Shown here piece after piece: positions 1 through 7,234 of a stretch of 64,000 bases of DNA (position 1 is the first letter of the stretch; the number at the start of each line of letters is the position of its first letter). Under the pieces are notes generated by a model, which saw only the letters and a program-made list of their open reading frames with translations, was not told the origin of the DNA and searched no databases. A program made the translations under genes and the position numbers. The stretch comes from Campylobacter concisus (GTDB lineage Bacteria > Campylobacterota > Campylobacteria > Campylobacterales > Campylobacteraceae), in assembly GCF_001891085.1 (NCBI RefSeq), contig NZ_JXUP01000001.1:248001-312000 (forward strand), in the 5' to 3' direction.

Positions 1-1
1 A

Positions 2-2335
2 ACCGCTTTTAATCTTAGCCTAAATAGCGGCGCAAATGGTGATAAACCTTATAGCGTTCTTCAGCTAAGCGATGAGCAAGAATTTGAATGCGTGGAGCAA
101 ATTTTAGCTTACGATACCAAACGCTATGTCTGCATGCTTGATGATGAAATTTTGCCAAAAATTGAAGATACGACACTGCCATTAATGGATATAAAATATA
201 AAAAGCAAGATGGCAAGCTTTTTATCGTCATAATGCCAAAAGCACCGTCAAAACTGCTAAATATAAAAACTGAGCTTTATAACAGCCAAAACGTGCAAGA
301 TAGCCCAAAAACAACCATTTCAAAACACTTTAGCATAATCATAGATACTTCACTCAGTGAAAATAGCAAGAGAAAGTCTGGGCTAAATTTTAAACCTGAT
401 TTTAAAGATATGCTAAATCCTAGTATCGGAGCGCTTGATCTTAACAAAGCCCCTATTGCTGGGCTTGATAGTAATGACATTGATATATACATAAGCATAA
501 AAAGAGCTTATGAAAAGGGCGCTTATGAAAATGTAGTAAAAGATACTCAAACAGCGATAAAAAGGCATCCAAATAGCCTTTTTTCAAGTGAATTTTTACT
601 ATTTCGTCTAAGGGCTCTTGATAAAATTTTTGAGACAAAAAATGAGTTTGAAGAGATCGAGCCAAAAGATATCGTAAGTGAAGGTAGGGCTTGGATCAGA
701 AAATTTCCATCCGATGAAAACTATCCAGAAGTGCTATATCTAATCGCTAGAGCCTACCTAAAAGATAGCATTGCAAGTGATGCAAAATATATGCTTGATA
801 TCTTAAACGAAGAGCATGCAAACTCAAAATTTACAAAACTTGCAGCGCTTGATTATGCTGATTATCTCTACAAAATAGGCAGACAAAAGGAGGCGCTAAA
901 AGACTATGAAAAAGTGCTTTACTCCACAAACGACATCGACCTTGCAAGTAGAGCAGCACTAAGCCTAGCTGATGCAAATATCGATAAAGAAAAATTTGAT
1001 GAAGCAAAGAAATTTATACTAAAAATCGCAAATGCGAATGAAAAATTTTTTATGAATAACCCAACAAAGTCGATGAATCTTGCAACTACATTTGCAAGTA
1101 AAGATATGCCTGATGTGGCTGCTAAAATTTATGAAATCTTGATAAATAATAGTGATAGGACGAAAGATTTTTATGAAGTTGCTTTAAAAAATTTAGCACT
1201 AAATCTAGCCAAAACAAAAGATGAGAAAAAAGCATACGAATACTTAAATAGATATGAGACAGAATTTAAATATGGTGATTATATCGATGAAGTCACTAAG
1301 GCAAAAGATGGATTATTTTTTGAAGAAAAAGATAAAAATGCTACTGCACTTCATGCTAGATATAAAGAGTTAATTGAAAAATATGCTGGGACAAATATTA
1401 GTCAAAAGGCTCTAATAAGCGAGCTTGAGCTGGATATTAAAGAGCGTAAATTCTCCGATGCACTATCTTACAAAACCATGGCAAAAGATGGAAAATTAAG
1501 TAAGGCAATGGAGCTGATAAATGAGGCTGCGCTAGAGCTTACAAAAGAGTATTTTATAAAAGATGATTGCACGGCTGTTATAAATTTACTTGAAAACTAC
1601 GATATAAACAAAATCTCATTACCGCAATTTAAGCTCTTTAACTGCTATTACAGAACGGCCCGCTACAACGATGCACTTGAGCTGGCAAAAGCTCATGCAA
1701 AAGACGAAAATTTAGAAGATAGGGTCGAGTGGCTGGTAAATTTGAGTAAAATTTTATATAAAAACAAAGACTACGAGCATGCGATCATTGCCGCAAATGA
1801 CGCACTCTCACTTGGCTCATCAGTCGAATACTCAGATCCAACACCATCTCTTTTTGACAGGTTTTACTCATTGCTTGCGTTAAAACGCTTTACGGAGGCG
1901 ATCTCAACCATTAGTGCTATCGAGCAGCTAAGAGGCCAAGACTTTAAGATTATCGAAGCATATACAGCTATAAGCGACTATGCGATGAAAAGTAATGACT
2001 ACGCCATCGCTACAACATATGCCAAAAAAGCTCTTGAGCTACAAACAAAAGCCAAAATAAATACATTTTCGCCAAAGATAAATTTTAACTACTCAGAAGC
2101 TTCACTAAAGACAGATAACCTAGGTGAGGCACTTGATGAGGCAAAATTTATACTGAACATGAAGCTTGAGCCAGAAGACCGCTTACATGCTTTAAATTTG
2201 ATAAGCGAAATTTATATAAGGCAAAAGCAGTTTAAGTTGGCTAGGCCTTATTTAAATGAGTGCTCTGACTCAAATTTTGTAAGCCCGTATAAAGATGCTT
2301 GCAAAGCTAAGCTTGACATGATAGGTAAAAACTAA
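2..2335 (+). CDS. pflA: PflA-like flagellar motor protein, 5' end outside window
   Basis: The reading frame is already open at base 2, so the gene starts upstream; a GTG at 92 is only an internal codon. At least 778 residues are visible. The first ~130 look beta-rich. From about residue 150 onward there are many helix-turn-helix pairs of TPR/solenoid type, such as EALKDYEKVLY and SDYAMKSNDYAIATTYAKKAL. A beta domain followed by a long TPR solenoid in a periplasmic protein near 790 residues is the design of Campylobacter PflA, a scaffold of the flagellar motor disc needed for rotation. The signal peptide would lie outside the window. Assignment rests on architecture and size, not alignment; another TPR protein is possible. 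The stop is followed directly by an ATG at 2336. Confidence 0.6.
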   Translation, partial: TAFNLSLNSGANGDKPYSVLQLSDEQEFECVEQILAYDTKRYVCMLDDEILPKIEDTTLPLMDIKYKKQDGKLFIVIMPKAPSKLLNIKTELYNSQNVQDSPKTTISKHFSIIIDTSLSENSKRKSGLNFKPDFKDMLNPSIGALDLNKAPIAGLDSNDIDIYISIKRAYEKGAYENVVKDTQTAIKRHPNSLFSSEFLLFRLRALDKIFETKNEFEEIEPKDIVSEGRAWIRKFPSDENYPEVLYLIARAYLKDSIASDAKYMLDILNEEHANSKFTKLAALDYADYLYKIGRQKEALKDYEKVLYSTNDIDLASRAALSLADANIDKEKFDEAKKFILKIANANEKFFMNNPTKSMNLATTFASKDMPDVAAKIYEILINNSDRTKDFYEVALKNLALNLAKTKDEKKAYEYLNRYETEFKYGDYIDEVTKAKDGLFFEEKDKNATALHARYKELIEKYAGTNISQKALISELELDIKERKFSDALSYKTMAKDGKLSKAMELINEAALELTKEYFIKDDCTAVINLLENYDINKISLPQFKLFNCYYRTARYNDALELAKAHAKDENLEDRVEWLVNLSKILYKNKDYEHAIIAANDALSLGSSVEYSDPTPSLFDRFYSLLALKRFTEAISTISAIEQLRGQDFKIIEAYTAISDYAMKSNDYAIATTYAKKALELQTKAKINTFSPKINFNYSEASLKTDNLGEALDEAKFILNMKLEPEDRLHALNLISEIYIRQKQFKLARPYLNECSDSNFVSPYKDACKAKLDMIGKN

Positions 2336-2599
2336 ATGCAAAGAGATAGCTTGTTTGCTAGTTTTATATTTGAGCTTAAATTTTGGCCTTTATTTTTGCT
2401 ATTTAAGTTGAGTTTTCTTTATAATTGCGTCTTTAATATTTTTACATTGCCACCAAATGCTCTTTATATTATAAAAGAGCTATATTTTATCGTAAGCTTT
2501 AATATATTTTTACGCATGGATCCTGGCTGGTATGATCTTAAAAATTTTAAGCACCTTTCTCACAAACAAGAGAATTGGCCATTTTATTACCAAATATAG
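2336..2599 (+). CDS. Possible small hypothetical protein, 87 aa
   Basis: An open frame whose ATG follows the stop of the PflA-like gene with no gap and which ends about 12 bases before a rho-independent terminator, so it is probably transcribed with that gene. The first 60 residues are very rich in Phe, Leu and Ile; the last 28 (around GWYDLKNFKHLSHKQENW) look more like ordinary protein. No Shine-Dalgarno sequence is evident, so it would depend on translational coupling. I do not recognise the family. It may equally be a remnant or a chance open frame in AT-rich DNA. Confidence 0.3.
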   Translation: MQRDSLFASFIFELKFWPLFLLFKLSFLYNCVFNIFTLPPNALYIIKELYFIVSFNIFLRMDPGWYDLKNFKHLSHKQENWPFYYQI

Positions 2600-2611
2600 C
2601 TGTTTTATGTT

Positions 2612-2649
2612 TTATAAGCTTAAAAATTAAAAATGCTTATAAGTTTTTT
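2612..2649 (+). terminator. Rho-independent terminator after PflA-like gene
   Basis: Perfect 8-bp inverted repeat TTATAAGC / GCTTATAA (2612-2619 and 2635-2642) with a 15-base AT loop, followed by a run of six T (2644-2649). It sits just after the 87-codon frame and would end the plus-strand transcript. The stem is AT-rich, so strength is uncertain. Confidence 0.55.
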
Positions 2650-2916
2650 GTCCAATAGATCAAAGCAAAAATAATTTGCAATGCTCTGTAATCATGTTTC
2701 TATGATGTACTTTTATTATATTTATAAAGATTTTTTAGCTTACTACAAGCTAACTTCTAGAATTTATCGCTTAATACACACTCATTAAGCACAATATTAT
2801 AAAAATTGATTTTTACGTTTTTAGTATCAATTTGCCAAGCAAATAAGTATACATTTTTAAGAAATTTCTATAAAAATTCTGCGTAACAAATTAAAAAGAA
2901 AAAAGGATTAGAAAAA
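2650..2916. other. AT-rich intergenic stretch between terminator and tRNA cluster
   Basis: No convincing coding frame, RNA or repeat is visible on either strand. On the minus strand the part next to the tRNA cluster is T-rich, which may help end the tRNA transcript, but there is no clear hairpin. Confidence 0.5.
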
Positions 2917-2991
2917 TGGTGACCCATACGAGACTCGAACTCGTGTTACCAACGTGAGAGGCTGGTGTCCTAACCGCTAGACGAATGGGCC
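2917..2991 (-). tRNA. tRNA-Glu (CTC anticodon)
   Basis: Cloverleaf with acceptor GGCCCAT / ATGGGTC, discriminator A and encoded CCA. Anticodon stem CCAGC / GTTGG closes loop CTCTCAC, giving anticodon CTC. Outside the anticodon arm the sequence is nearly identical to the tRNA-Glu(TTC) at 21400-21474. It is the last gene of the minus-strand tRNA cluster. Confidence 0.93.
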
Positions 2992-2997
2992 AAAGGA

Positions 2998-3073
2998 TGG
3001 TGCCCCGTGTAGGCCTCGAACCTACGACCCCATCATTAAGAGTGATATGCTCTACCAACTGAGCTAACGAGGC
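2998..3073 (-). tRNA. tRNA-Lys (CTT anticodon)
   Basis: Acceptor GCCTCGT / ACGGGGC, discriminator A, encoded CCA. Anticodon stem TATCA / TGATG closes loop CTCTTAA, anticodon CTT. It lies 6 bases upstream of tRNA-Glu(CTC) on the same strand. Confidence 0.95.
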
Positions 3074-3194
3074 AAGATTAAATAGTAATAATAAATCTTA
3101 AAGTGTTATCTTAGAACATATAATCTTAAAATTTAATTTGACACTCAATAATGGGTGCTTTATGAGACATGACCTTAACCTAAGGTTTAATAGA

Positions 3195-3271
3195 TGGCGC
3201 AGCGGACGGGGCTCGAACCCGCGACCTCCGCCGTGACAGGGCGGCATTCTAACCAACTGAACTACCGCTGC
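3195..3271 (-). tRNA. tRNA-Asp (GTC anticodon)
   Basis: Acceptor GCAGCGG / CCGCTGC, discriminator G, encoded CCA; anticodon loop CTGTCAC gives GTC. A 121-base spacer separates it from tRNA-Lys(CTT); that spacer has no gene and holds only a weak possible promoter for the last two tRNAs. Confidence 0.97.
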
Positions 3272-3279
3272 ACCTAAAA

Positions 3280-3355
3280 TGGTGGTCGCTATAAGACTCG
3301 AACTTATGACATCCACCTTGTAAGGGTGGCGCTCTACCAACTGAGCTAAGCGACC
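3280..3355 (-). tRNA. tRNA-Val (TAC anticodon)
   Basis: Acceptor GGTCGCT / AGCGACC, discriminator A, encoded CCA. Anticodon stem CCACC / GGTGG closes loop CTTACAA, anticodon TAC. Eight bases upstream of tRNA-Asp in the cluster. Confidence 0.97.
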
Positions 3356-3373
3356 TAAAAATTTAAAAATATC

Positions 3374-3449
3374 TGGCGACCCTTAGAGGATTTGAACCTC
3401 TGTTTCTACACAGAGAAAGTAGAGTCCTGAGCCACTAGACGAAAGGGTC
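3374..3449 (-). tRNA. tRNA-Glu-like gene with irregular anticodon arm
   Basis: Acceptor GACCCTT / AAGGGTC, discriminator G, CCA, and an intact T arm AGAGG / CCTCT are present, and the D arm resembles tRNA-Glu. Aligned with the other Glu tRNAs, the anticodon stem is CTACT / TGTAG with a T-T mismatch at its base, and the loop TTCTCTG gives a formal CTC with T instead of a purine at position 37. An alternative fold, TCTAC / GTAGA, is fully paired but has a 9-base loop. Tentatively a Glu(CTC) isoacceptor or a degenerating tRNA; specificity is uncertain. Confidence 0.6.
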
Positions 3450-3462
3450 ATAAACCCAAAAA

Positions 3463-3538
3463 TGGTGTCCTGCGTTGGATTCGAACCAACGGCCCCCTCA
3501 TTAAAAGTGAGATGCTCTACCGACTGAGCTAGCAAGAC
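3463..3538 (-). tRNA. tRNA-Lys (TTT anticodon)
   Basis: Acceptor GTCTTGC / GCAGGAC, discriminator A, CCA; anticodon loop CTTTTAA on stem TCTCA / TGAGG gives TTT. It is the first gene after the internal consensus promoter at 3561-3589. Confidence 0.97.
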
Positions 3539-3560
3539 ATTTATTTAAAAAAGAATTGAG

Positions 3561-3589
3561 ATTATACAAAAAACATTATTACATGTCAA
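3561..3589 (-). promoter_or_regulatory. Consensus sigma-70 promoter inside tRNA cluster
   Basis: On the minus strand TTGACA (3584-3589) and TATAAT (3561-3566) are separated by exactly 17 bases, a full match to the consensus. Transcription would start about 16 bases before tRNA-Lys(TTT) and read Lys, Glu-like, Val and Asp and perhaps further. The 138-base spacer around it contains no gene. Confidence 0.8.
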
Positions 3590-3676
3590 GAAACAAGAAA
3601 AAGTATCCAGTGCTTTACAATAAAGGCTAACTTTAATTTTTAATAATATAAGTTTATCTCAAATTATAAAAAAGAA

Positions 3677-3761
3677 TGGTGCGGATGAAAGGACTTGAAC
3701 CTTCACGCCGTGGGGCACCAGATCCTAAGTCTGGCGTGTCTGCCAATTTCACCACATCCGC
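3677..3761 (-). tRNA. tRNA-Leu (TAG anticodon)
   Basis: 85 bases, with the long variable arm of a class II tRNA. Acceptor GCGGATG / CATCCGC, discriminator A, CCA. Anticodon stem CCAGA / TCTGG with loop CTTAGGA gives TAG. Confidence 0.97.
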
Positions 3762-3776
3762 ACAACAATAATAAAG

Positions 3777-3853
3777 TGGTACGCCCATCAGGATTCGAAC
3801 CTGAGGCCTACGGCTTAGAAGGCCGTTGCTCTATCCAGCTGAGCTATGAGCGC
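3777..3853 (-). tRNA. tRNA-Arg (TCT anticodon)
   Basis: Acceptor GCGCTCA / TGGGCGT, discriminator A, CCA; loop CTTCTAA on stem ACGGC / GCCGT region gives TCT. It lies 15 bases upstream of tRNA-Leu(TAG). Confidence 0.97.
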
Positions 3854-3868
3854 ATAAAGTATTTTAAG

Positions 3869-3945
3869 TGGCGCGCCCGATAGGAGTCGAACCCATAACC
3901 TACAGATCCGAAGTCTGTCGCTCTATCCAATTGAGCTACGAGCGC
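3869..3945 (-). tRNA. tRNA-Arg (TCG anticodon)
   Basis: Acceptor GCGCTCG / CGGGCGC, discriminator G, CCA. Anticodon stem ACAGA / TCTGT closes loop CTTCGGA, anticodon TCG. It resembles the neighbouring Arg(TCT) gene in the D arm, which suggests an old duplication. Confidence 0.96.
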
Positions 3946-3951
3946 CCAAAA

Positions 3952-4029
3952 TGGGGTGAGTGATGGGAATCGAACCCACGACCCTCAGGACCACAATCTG
4001 ATGCTCTAACCGACTGAGCTACACTCACC
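3952..4029 (-). tRNA. tRNA-His (GTG anticodon)
   Basis: Acceptor GTGAGTG / CACTCAC with discriminator C, CCA, and an encoded extra G at position -1 pairing with C73, the hallmark of tRNA-His. Anticodon GTG in loop TTGTGGT. Confidence 0.97.
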
Positions 4030-4037
4030 ATTTAACA

Positions 4038-4115
4038 TGGTCGGGGTGAAAGGATTCGAACCTTCGGCCCTCTGGTCCCAAACCAGATGCGCTAACCAGA
4101 CTGCGCTACACCCCG
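4038..4115 (-). tRNA. tRNA-Pro (TGG anticodon)
   Basis: Acceptor CGGGGTG / CACCCCG, discriminator A, CCA; anticodon TGG in loop TTTGGGA on stem TCTGG / CCAGA. It is the promoter-proximal gene of the cluster. Confidence 0.97.
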
Positions 4116-4163
4116 CCTGAGTCGTGTTTGTAAGTTTATGCCACTACCTCATTAAAAAGTCGT

Positions 4164-4192
4164 ATTTTAACTTGTTTTTTTTATAAAGTCAA
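4164..4192 (-). promoter_or_regulatory. Promoter of the tRNA cluster
   Basis: On the minus strand TTGACT (4187-4192) and TAAAAT (4164-4169) are 17 bases apart, about 50 bases upstream of tRNA-Pro. This is a close sigma-70 match in the right place to drive Pro, His, Arg, Arg and Leu. Confidence 0.7.
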
Positions 4193-4544
4193 TTAAAAAA
4201 CACTTAAATTAATAGAAATTATATATAAAAGATAATTCAATCAAAAATATTAATTAATACTTCGCCAAATACTTAATTTTTTACGCACGCAAGCTTTTTA
4301 TACTTCTCTATTTTACTACCTAGCTATAAAGTATGTCCTTTATTTCACGGATTTTTAAGTAGCTTGACACGAATATTTTACACTGATATTACAACAAAAC
4401 AAACATCGATCTACTATCTATTATGCATTTTATGCTTATCAAAATTTTACCTTCAAATTTCAACAGATTTATCTTTTCGGGCTAGAATTTTTTGATTGAT
4501 ATTTTATCCATCATATCATTAGCTTTTTCATTGTCGTAAAAATA
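4193..4544. other. AT-rich intergenic stretch, no gene seen
   Basis: About 350 bases between the tRNA promoter and the terC-family stop codon. I see no coding frame of note, no RNA fold and no repeat on either strand. Confidence 0.5.
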
Positions 4545-5267
4545 TTATTTAGCTATTGCTTTCTTTTTGGCATATATATTTATACTTTCCACTGCCAATG
4601 AAAATGCCATCGCAAAATAGATATATCCCTTTGGAATATGAAATCCTAATCCTTCAGCAACTAGTGTCATGCCCACAAGCACCAAAAACGCAAGTGCTAA
4701 AATTTTTATAGTAGGGTTATTATCTACAAAATTAGAAATACCTTTTGATGCTAGCATCATCACGCCAACTGCTAAAATAACAGCTATGATCATTATCTCT
4801 ATATGCTCAGCCATACCAACAGCCGTAATAACACTATCAAGAGAAAAAACAATATCCAAAACAGCTATCTCGCTTACAATAACCAAGAAATTTGCATGTG
4901 ATTTTTTGCTATTTTTACGCTCTTCGCCCTCACCAGAAACGCTAGAGTGTATTTCAAGGGTTGATTTTACAAGTAAAAATAGGCCGCCTAGTATAAGCAC
5001 CAAATCTCGGCCACTTATGCTAAATTCTGCGATAGTAAAGAGTGGCTTTGTTAGCTTCATGATCCAAAACAATGAAAGTAAAAGTAAAATTCTAGTCACC
5101 ATAGCTAGCCCTAGGCCGACAATCCTACCACTGCCGCGCTGCTGCGGAGGTAGTTTACCTACCAAAATAGCGATAAATATAATATTATCTATGCCTAAAA
5201 CTATCTCTAAGCCAGTTAACGTAAGTAGCGATATCCACGCCTCTGGCGAACTAAACCATTCAAACAT
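4545..5267 (-). CDS. TerC family integral membrane protein
   Basis: 240 residues with about seven hydrophobic segments. The N-terminal helix carries GLEIVLGIDNIIF (around residues 19-31) and the fifth helix carries FSLDSVITAVG. These paired acidic membrane motifs are typical of the TerC family, whose members are linked to metal ion (often manganese) export or to metalation of secreted proteins. Length fits the short YgdQ-like branch with no CBS or CorC domain. ATG is preceded by AAGGAAG. The start overlaps the end of purN by 8 bases, so the two are probably translationally coupled. Substrate is not shown by the sequence. Confidence 0.85.
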   Translation of the reverse strand: MFEWFSSPEAWISLLTLTGLEIVLGIDNIIFIAILVGKLPPQQRGSGRIVGLGLAMVTRILLLLSLFWIMKLTKPLFTIAEFSISGRDLVLILGGLFLLVKSTLEIHSSVSGEGEERKNSKKSHANFLVIVSEIAVLDIVFSLDSVITAVGMAEHIEIMIIAVILAVGVMMLASKGISNFVDNNPTIKILALAFLVLVGMTLVAEGLGFHIPKGYIYFAMAFSLAVESINIYAKKKAIAK

Positions 5268-5847
5268 TTGCTTCCTTTGTTAAAATTTTTATTATGCTTT
5301 GTGGCAAAATTTCATGTTCTATCGCATGGATTTTGCTCTCCCAATCCTCCAAGATCATACCGTCTTCTCTTTCAAACGCCCTTTGTGCGATGAGTTTACC
5401 TCCGTCAAGCTCCTCGCTCACGTAGTGCACGCTCACGCCGCCAAGCATCATGTCACTCTCAAAGCTCTCTTTTATCGCATGAGCGCCTTTAAAAAGTGGC
5501 AATATGGAAGGATGTAAATTTATGGCTTTTATCTGTGATGTAAAAACAGGAGTTAATATCCTCATAAACCCAGCAAGCACCGTTAGTTCAGCGCCGCTTT
5601 TTAAAATTTGCTCCACAACTTCAGCGTCAAATTCTTCTCTATTTGTAAATTTAGCGCTCTTTATTATCGTCGTCTCAAGCCCAAATTTCTTAGCGCGCTC
5701 TATGCCATATGCACCTGGCTTGTTGCAGATACAAAGACAAACTTCAATTTTTATACCATTAAAAATTTGATTATGAACTTTTTTAAGTATCGCCTCTAAA
5801 TTTGAGCCACTACCACTAAAAAGTACGGCTATCTTTTTCGTAAGCAT
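5260..5847 (-). CDS. purN: Phosphoribosylglycinamide formyltransferase
   Basis: 195 residues, normal for PurN, which transfers a formyl group from 10-formyltetrahydrofolate to GAR in purine synthesis. Visible motifs are the phosphate-binding FSGSGSNLEAIL near the N terminus, GFMRILTP, the active-site block INLHPSILPLFKGAHA (with the catalytic Asn and His), and SEELDGG with the catalytic Asp. The ATG follows AAAAGGAGTAAA. The start overlaps the end of nnr by 19 bases and the stop overlaps the TerC-family gene, so it is inside a minus-strand operon. Cytoplasmic enzyme. Confidence 0.96.
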   Translation of the reverse strand: MLTKKIAVLFSGSGSNLEAILKKVHNQIFNGIKIEVCLCICNKPGAYGIERAKKFGLETTIIKSAKFTNREEFDAEVVEQILKSGAELTVLAGFMRILTPVFTSQIKAINLHPSILPLFKGAHAIKESFESDMMLGGVSVHYVSEELDGGKLIAQRAFEREDGMILEDWESKIHAIEHEILPQSIIKILTKEANV

Positions 5848-7232
5848 TTTACTCCTTTTATAATGTCTGTTGGGCTAAGCGCATAGCTATTTTTTTTGAA
5901 ATTTTTAAGGCTTAGTGCATGAGCTAATGTAGCCGAGATGGCGGCATCCAGTGGTTCGTAGCCTTGAGCTAAAAGAGCAAGTACAAGTCCGCTTAGTACG
6001 TCACCACTGCCACCTTTTGCAAGTATATTTTTACCATAAGGCATGATGTAAATTTGCCCATCTTTGGCGATTATGGTGTTTGCACCTTTTAACACAAGCA
6101 CAGCCTTAAATTTCTCGCTCCAAGCCCTCGCATAAGCAAATCTATTTTCTTGTAATGTTTTTATGTCGATATCTGCTATATTACAAAGCCTTAAAAGTGA
6201 GCAAAACTCCTTTGGATGAGGTGTCAAGACGCAGTTCTCATCTAGTATATCAAGCACTTTTGCGCTGTAAAAAATATCAGCGTCAAGAACAAGCTTTTTG
6301 CCTTTTAAAATTTGCACCTCAAGCTCTTCTACGCCCTTTTTGCCAAGCCCCATACCAACAGCTCCAGCATTCATTTTATCGCTTATCTTGCTAGCTTGCA
6401 TGATATGCGTTGGTAAATTTAAGCCCTGCTCGCCTATCACGCTAACTAGCCCGGTCCCAAAGGCAAATGCCGCCTTTGCGCAAAGCATGCTAGCTCCAAC
6501 ATGCTCGCCAGATATGATAAAAGCATGGCCAAAGTCGCCCTTATTTACGCACTGATTTTTTCTATTTGGAAGCATAAGATCGCTTTTTTGAAGTAGGTGA
6601 TAGTCGCTCTTGCACTCATAGTTTTGAGTGCTTATGCCAAGAGTAGCGAGCTTTACCTTGCCAACAAAGTCTTTTGCCGCGTCGCTATAAAGCCCAAGCT
6701 TTCTAGCTCCCATCGTGATCGTGATGTCTGCTTTTACGCAAGAGCCAAGCACCTTGCCATCGCTACTTAGCCCGCTTGGTACATCACAAGCGATGATGTA
6801 AGCAGAGCTTTTGTTTATCTTTGAGATGAGCTCTATGTGATTTTTGTCTAAATTTCTATTTAGCCCTGAACCAAAAAGCCCGTCTATGACGCATTTTGCA
6901 CCATTTAAGCTATTTTCTACATCTTTACTCTCACACACGCCAGCAGATTTAGCTCGCTCAAGCTGCTTAATGGCTAGTGGCTTTAAATTCTGACTAGCTA
7001 AGATAAATTCGCATTCAAACTCGCCCTCAAGCATTCTTAACGTGCAAAGCACGTCAGCACCGTTATTCCCACCACCGCAAATGCCAAGCACCCTCTCGCC
7101 TTTTTTAAATTTCTTACGGATGAAATTTGCTATGCCAGCGGCAGCGTTTTCCATTAAAAGCTCTTCACTAAGGCCAAATTTCTTGCTCGCTCGCTCGTCT
7201 AAAATTCTTGTATCTAAATATAAATTTTTCAT
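5829..7232 (-). CDS. nnr: Bifunctional NAD(P)H-hydrate epimerase / dehydratase
   Basis: 467 residues with the two domains of metabolite-repair enzymes that restore hydrated NADH and NADPH. The N-terminal YjeF_N epimerase domain covers roughly residues 1-205 and has GICGGGNNGADVL and VIDGLFGSGLNR. The C-terminal ribokinase-like dehydratase domain covers about 210-467 and has VLTPHPKEF, VLVLKGANTII and the phosphate-binding AKGGSGDVLSGLV. Both halves look intact. It starts 2 bases after the stop of comM and overlaps purN. The fused form is the usual one in bacteria. Confidence 0.94.
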   Translation of the reverse strand: MKNLYLDTRILDERASKKFGLSEELLMENAAAGIANFIRKKFKKGERVLGICGGGNNGADVLCTLRMLEGEFECEFILASQNLKPLAIKQLERAKSAGVCESKDVENSLNGAKCVIDGLFGSGLNRNLDKNHIELISKINKSSAYIIACDVPSGLSSDGKVLGSCVKADITITMGARKLGLYSDAAKDFVGKVKLATLGISTQNYECKSDYHLLQKSDLMLPNRKNQCVNKGDFGHAFIISGEHVGASMLCAKAAFAFGTGLVSVIGEQGLNLPTHIMQASKISDKMNAGAVGMGLGKKGVEELEVQILKGKKLVLDADIFYSAKVLDILDENCVLTPHPKEFCSLLRLCNIADIDIKTLQENRFAYARAWSEKFKAVLVLKGANTIIAKDGQIYIMPYGKNILAKGGSGDVLSGLVLALLAQGYEPLDAAISATLAHALSLKNFKKNSYALSPTDIIKGVKCLRKR

Positions 7233-7234
7233 CT

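Noticed and set aside
3098-3340. Open frames of 60-80 codons running through tRNA genes
   Set aside because: They are translations of tRNA-Asp, tRNA-Val, tRNA-Leu and tRNA-Arg sequence and have no ribosome sites.
3374-3449. Reading the irregular tRNA as tRNA-Arg(TCT)
   Set aside because: A normal tRNA-Arg(TCT) is present at 3777-3853, and the D arm and overall sequence of the irregular gene are Glu-like; a TCT reading needs a 9-base loop.
4669-5283. Long plus-strand frame antisense to the terC-family gene
   Set aside because: It is the complement of a hydrophobic membrane-protein gene, which produces long shadow frames; no start context.
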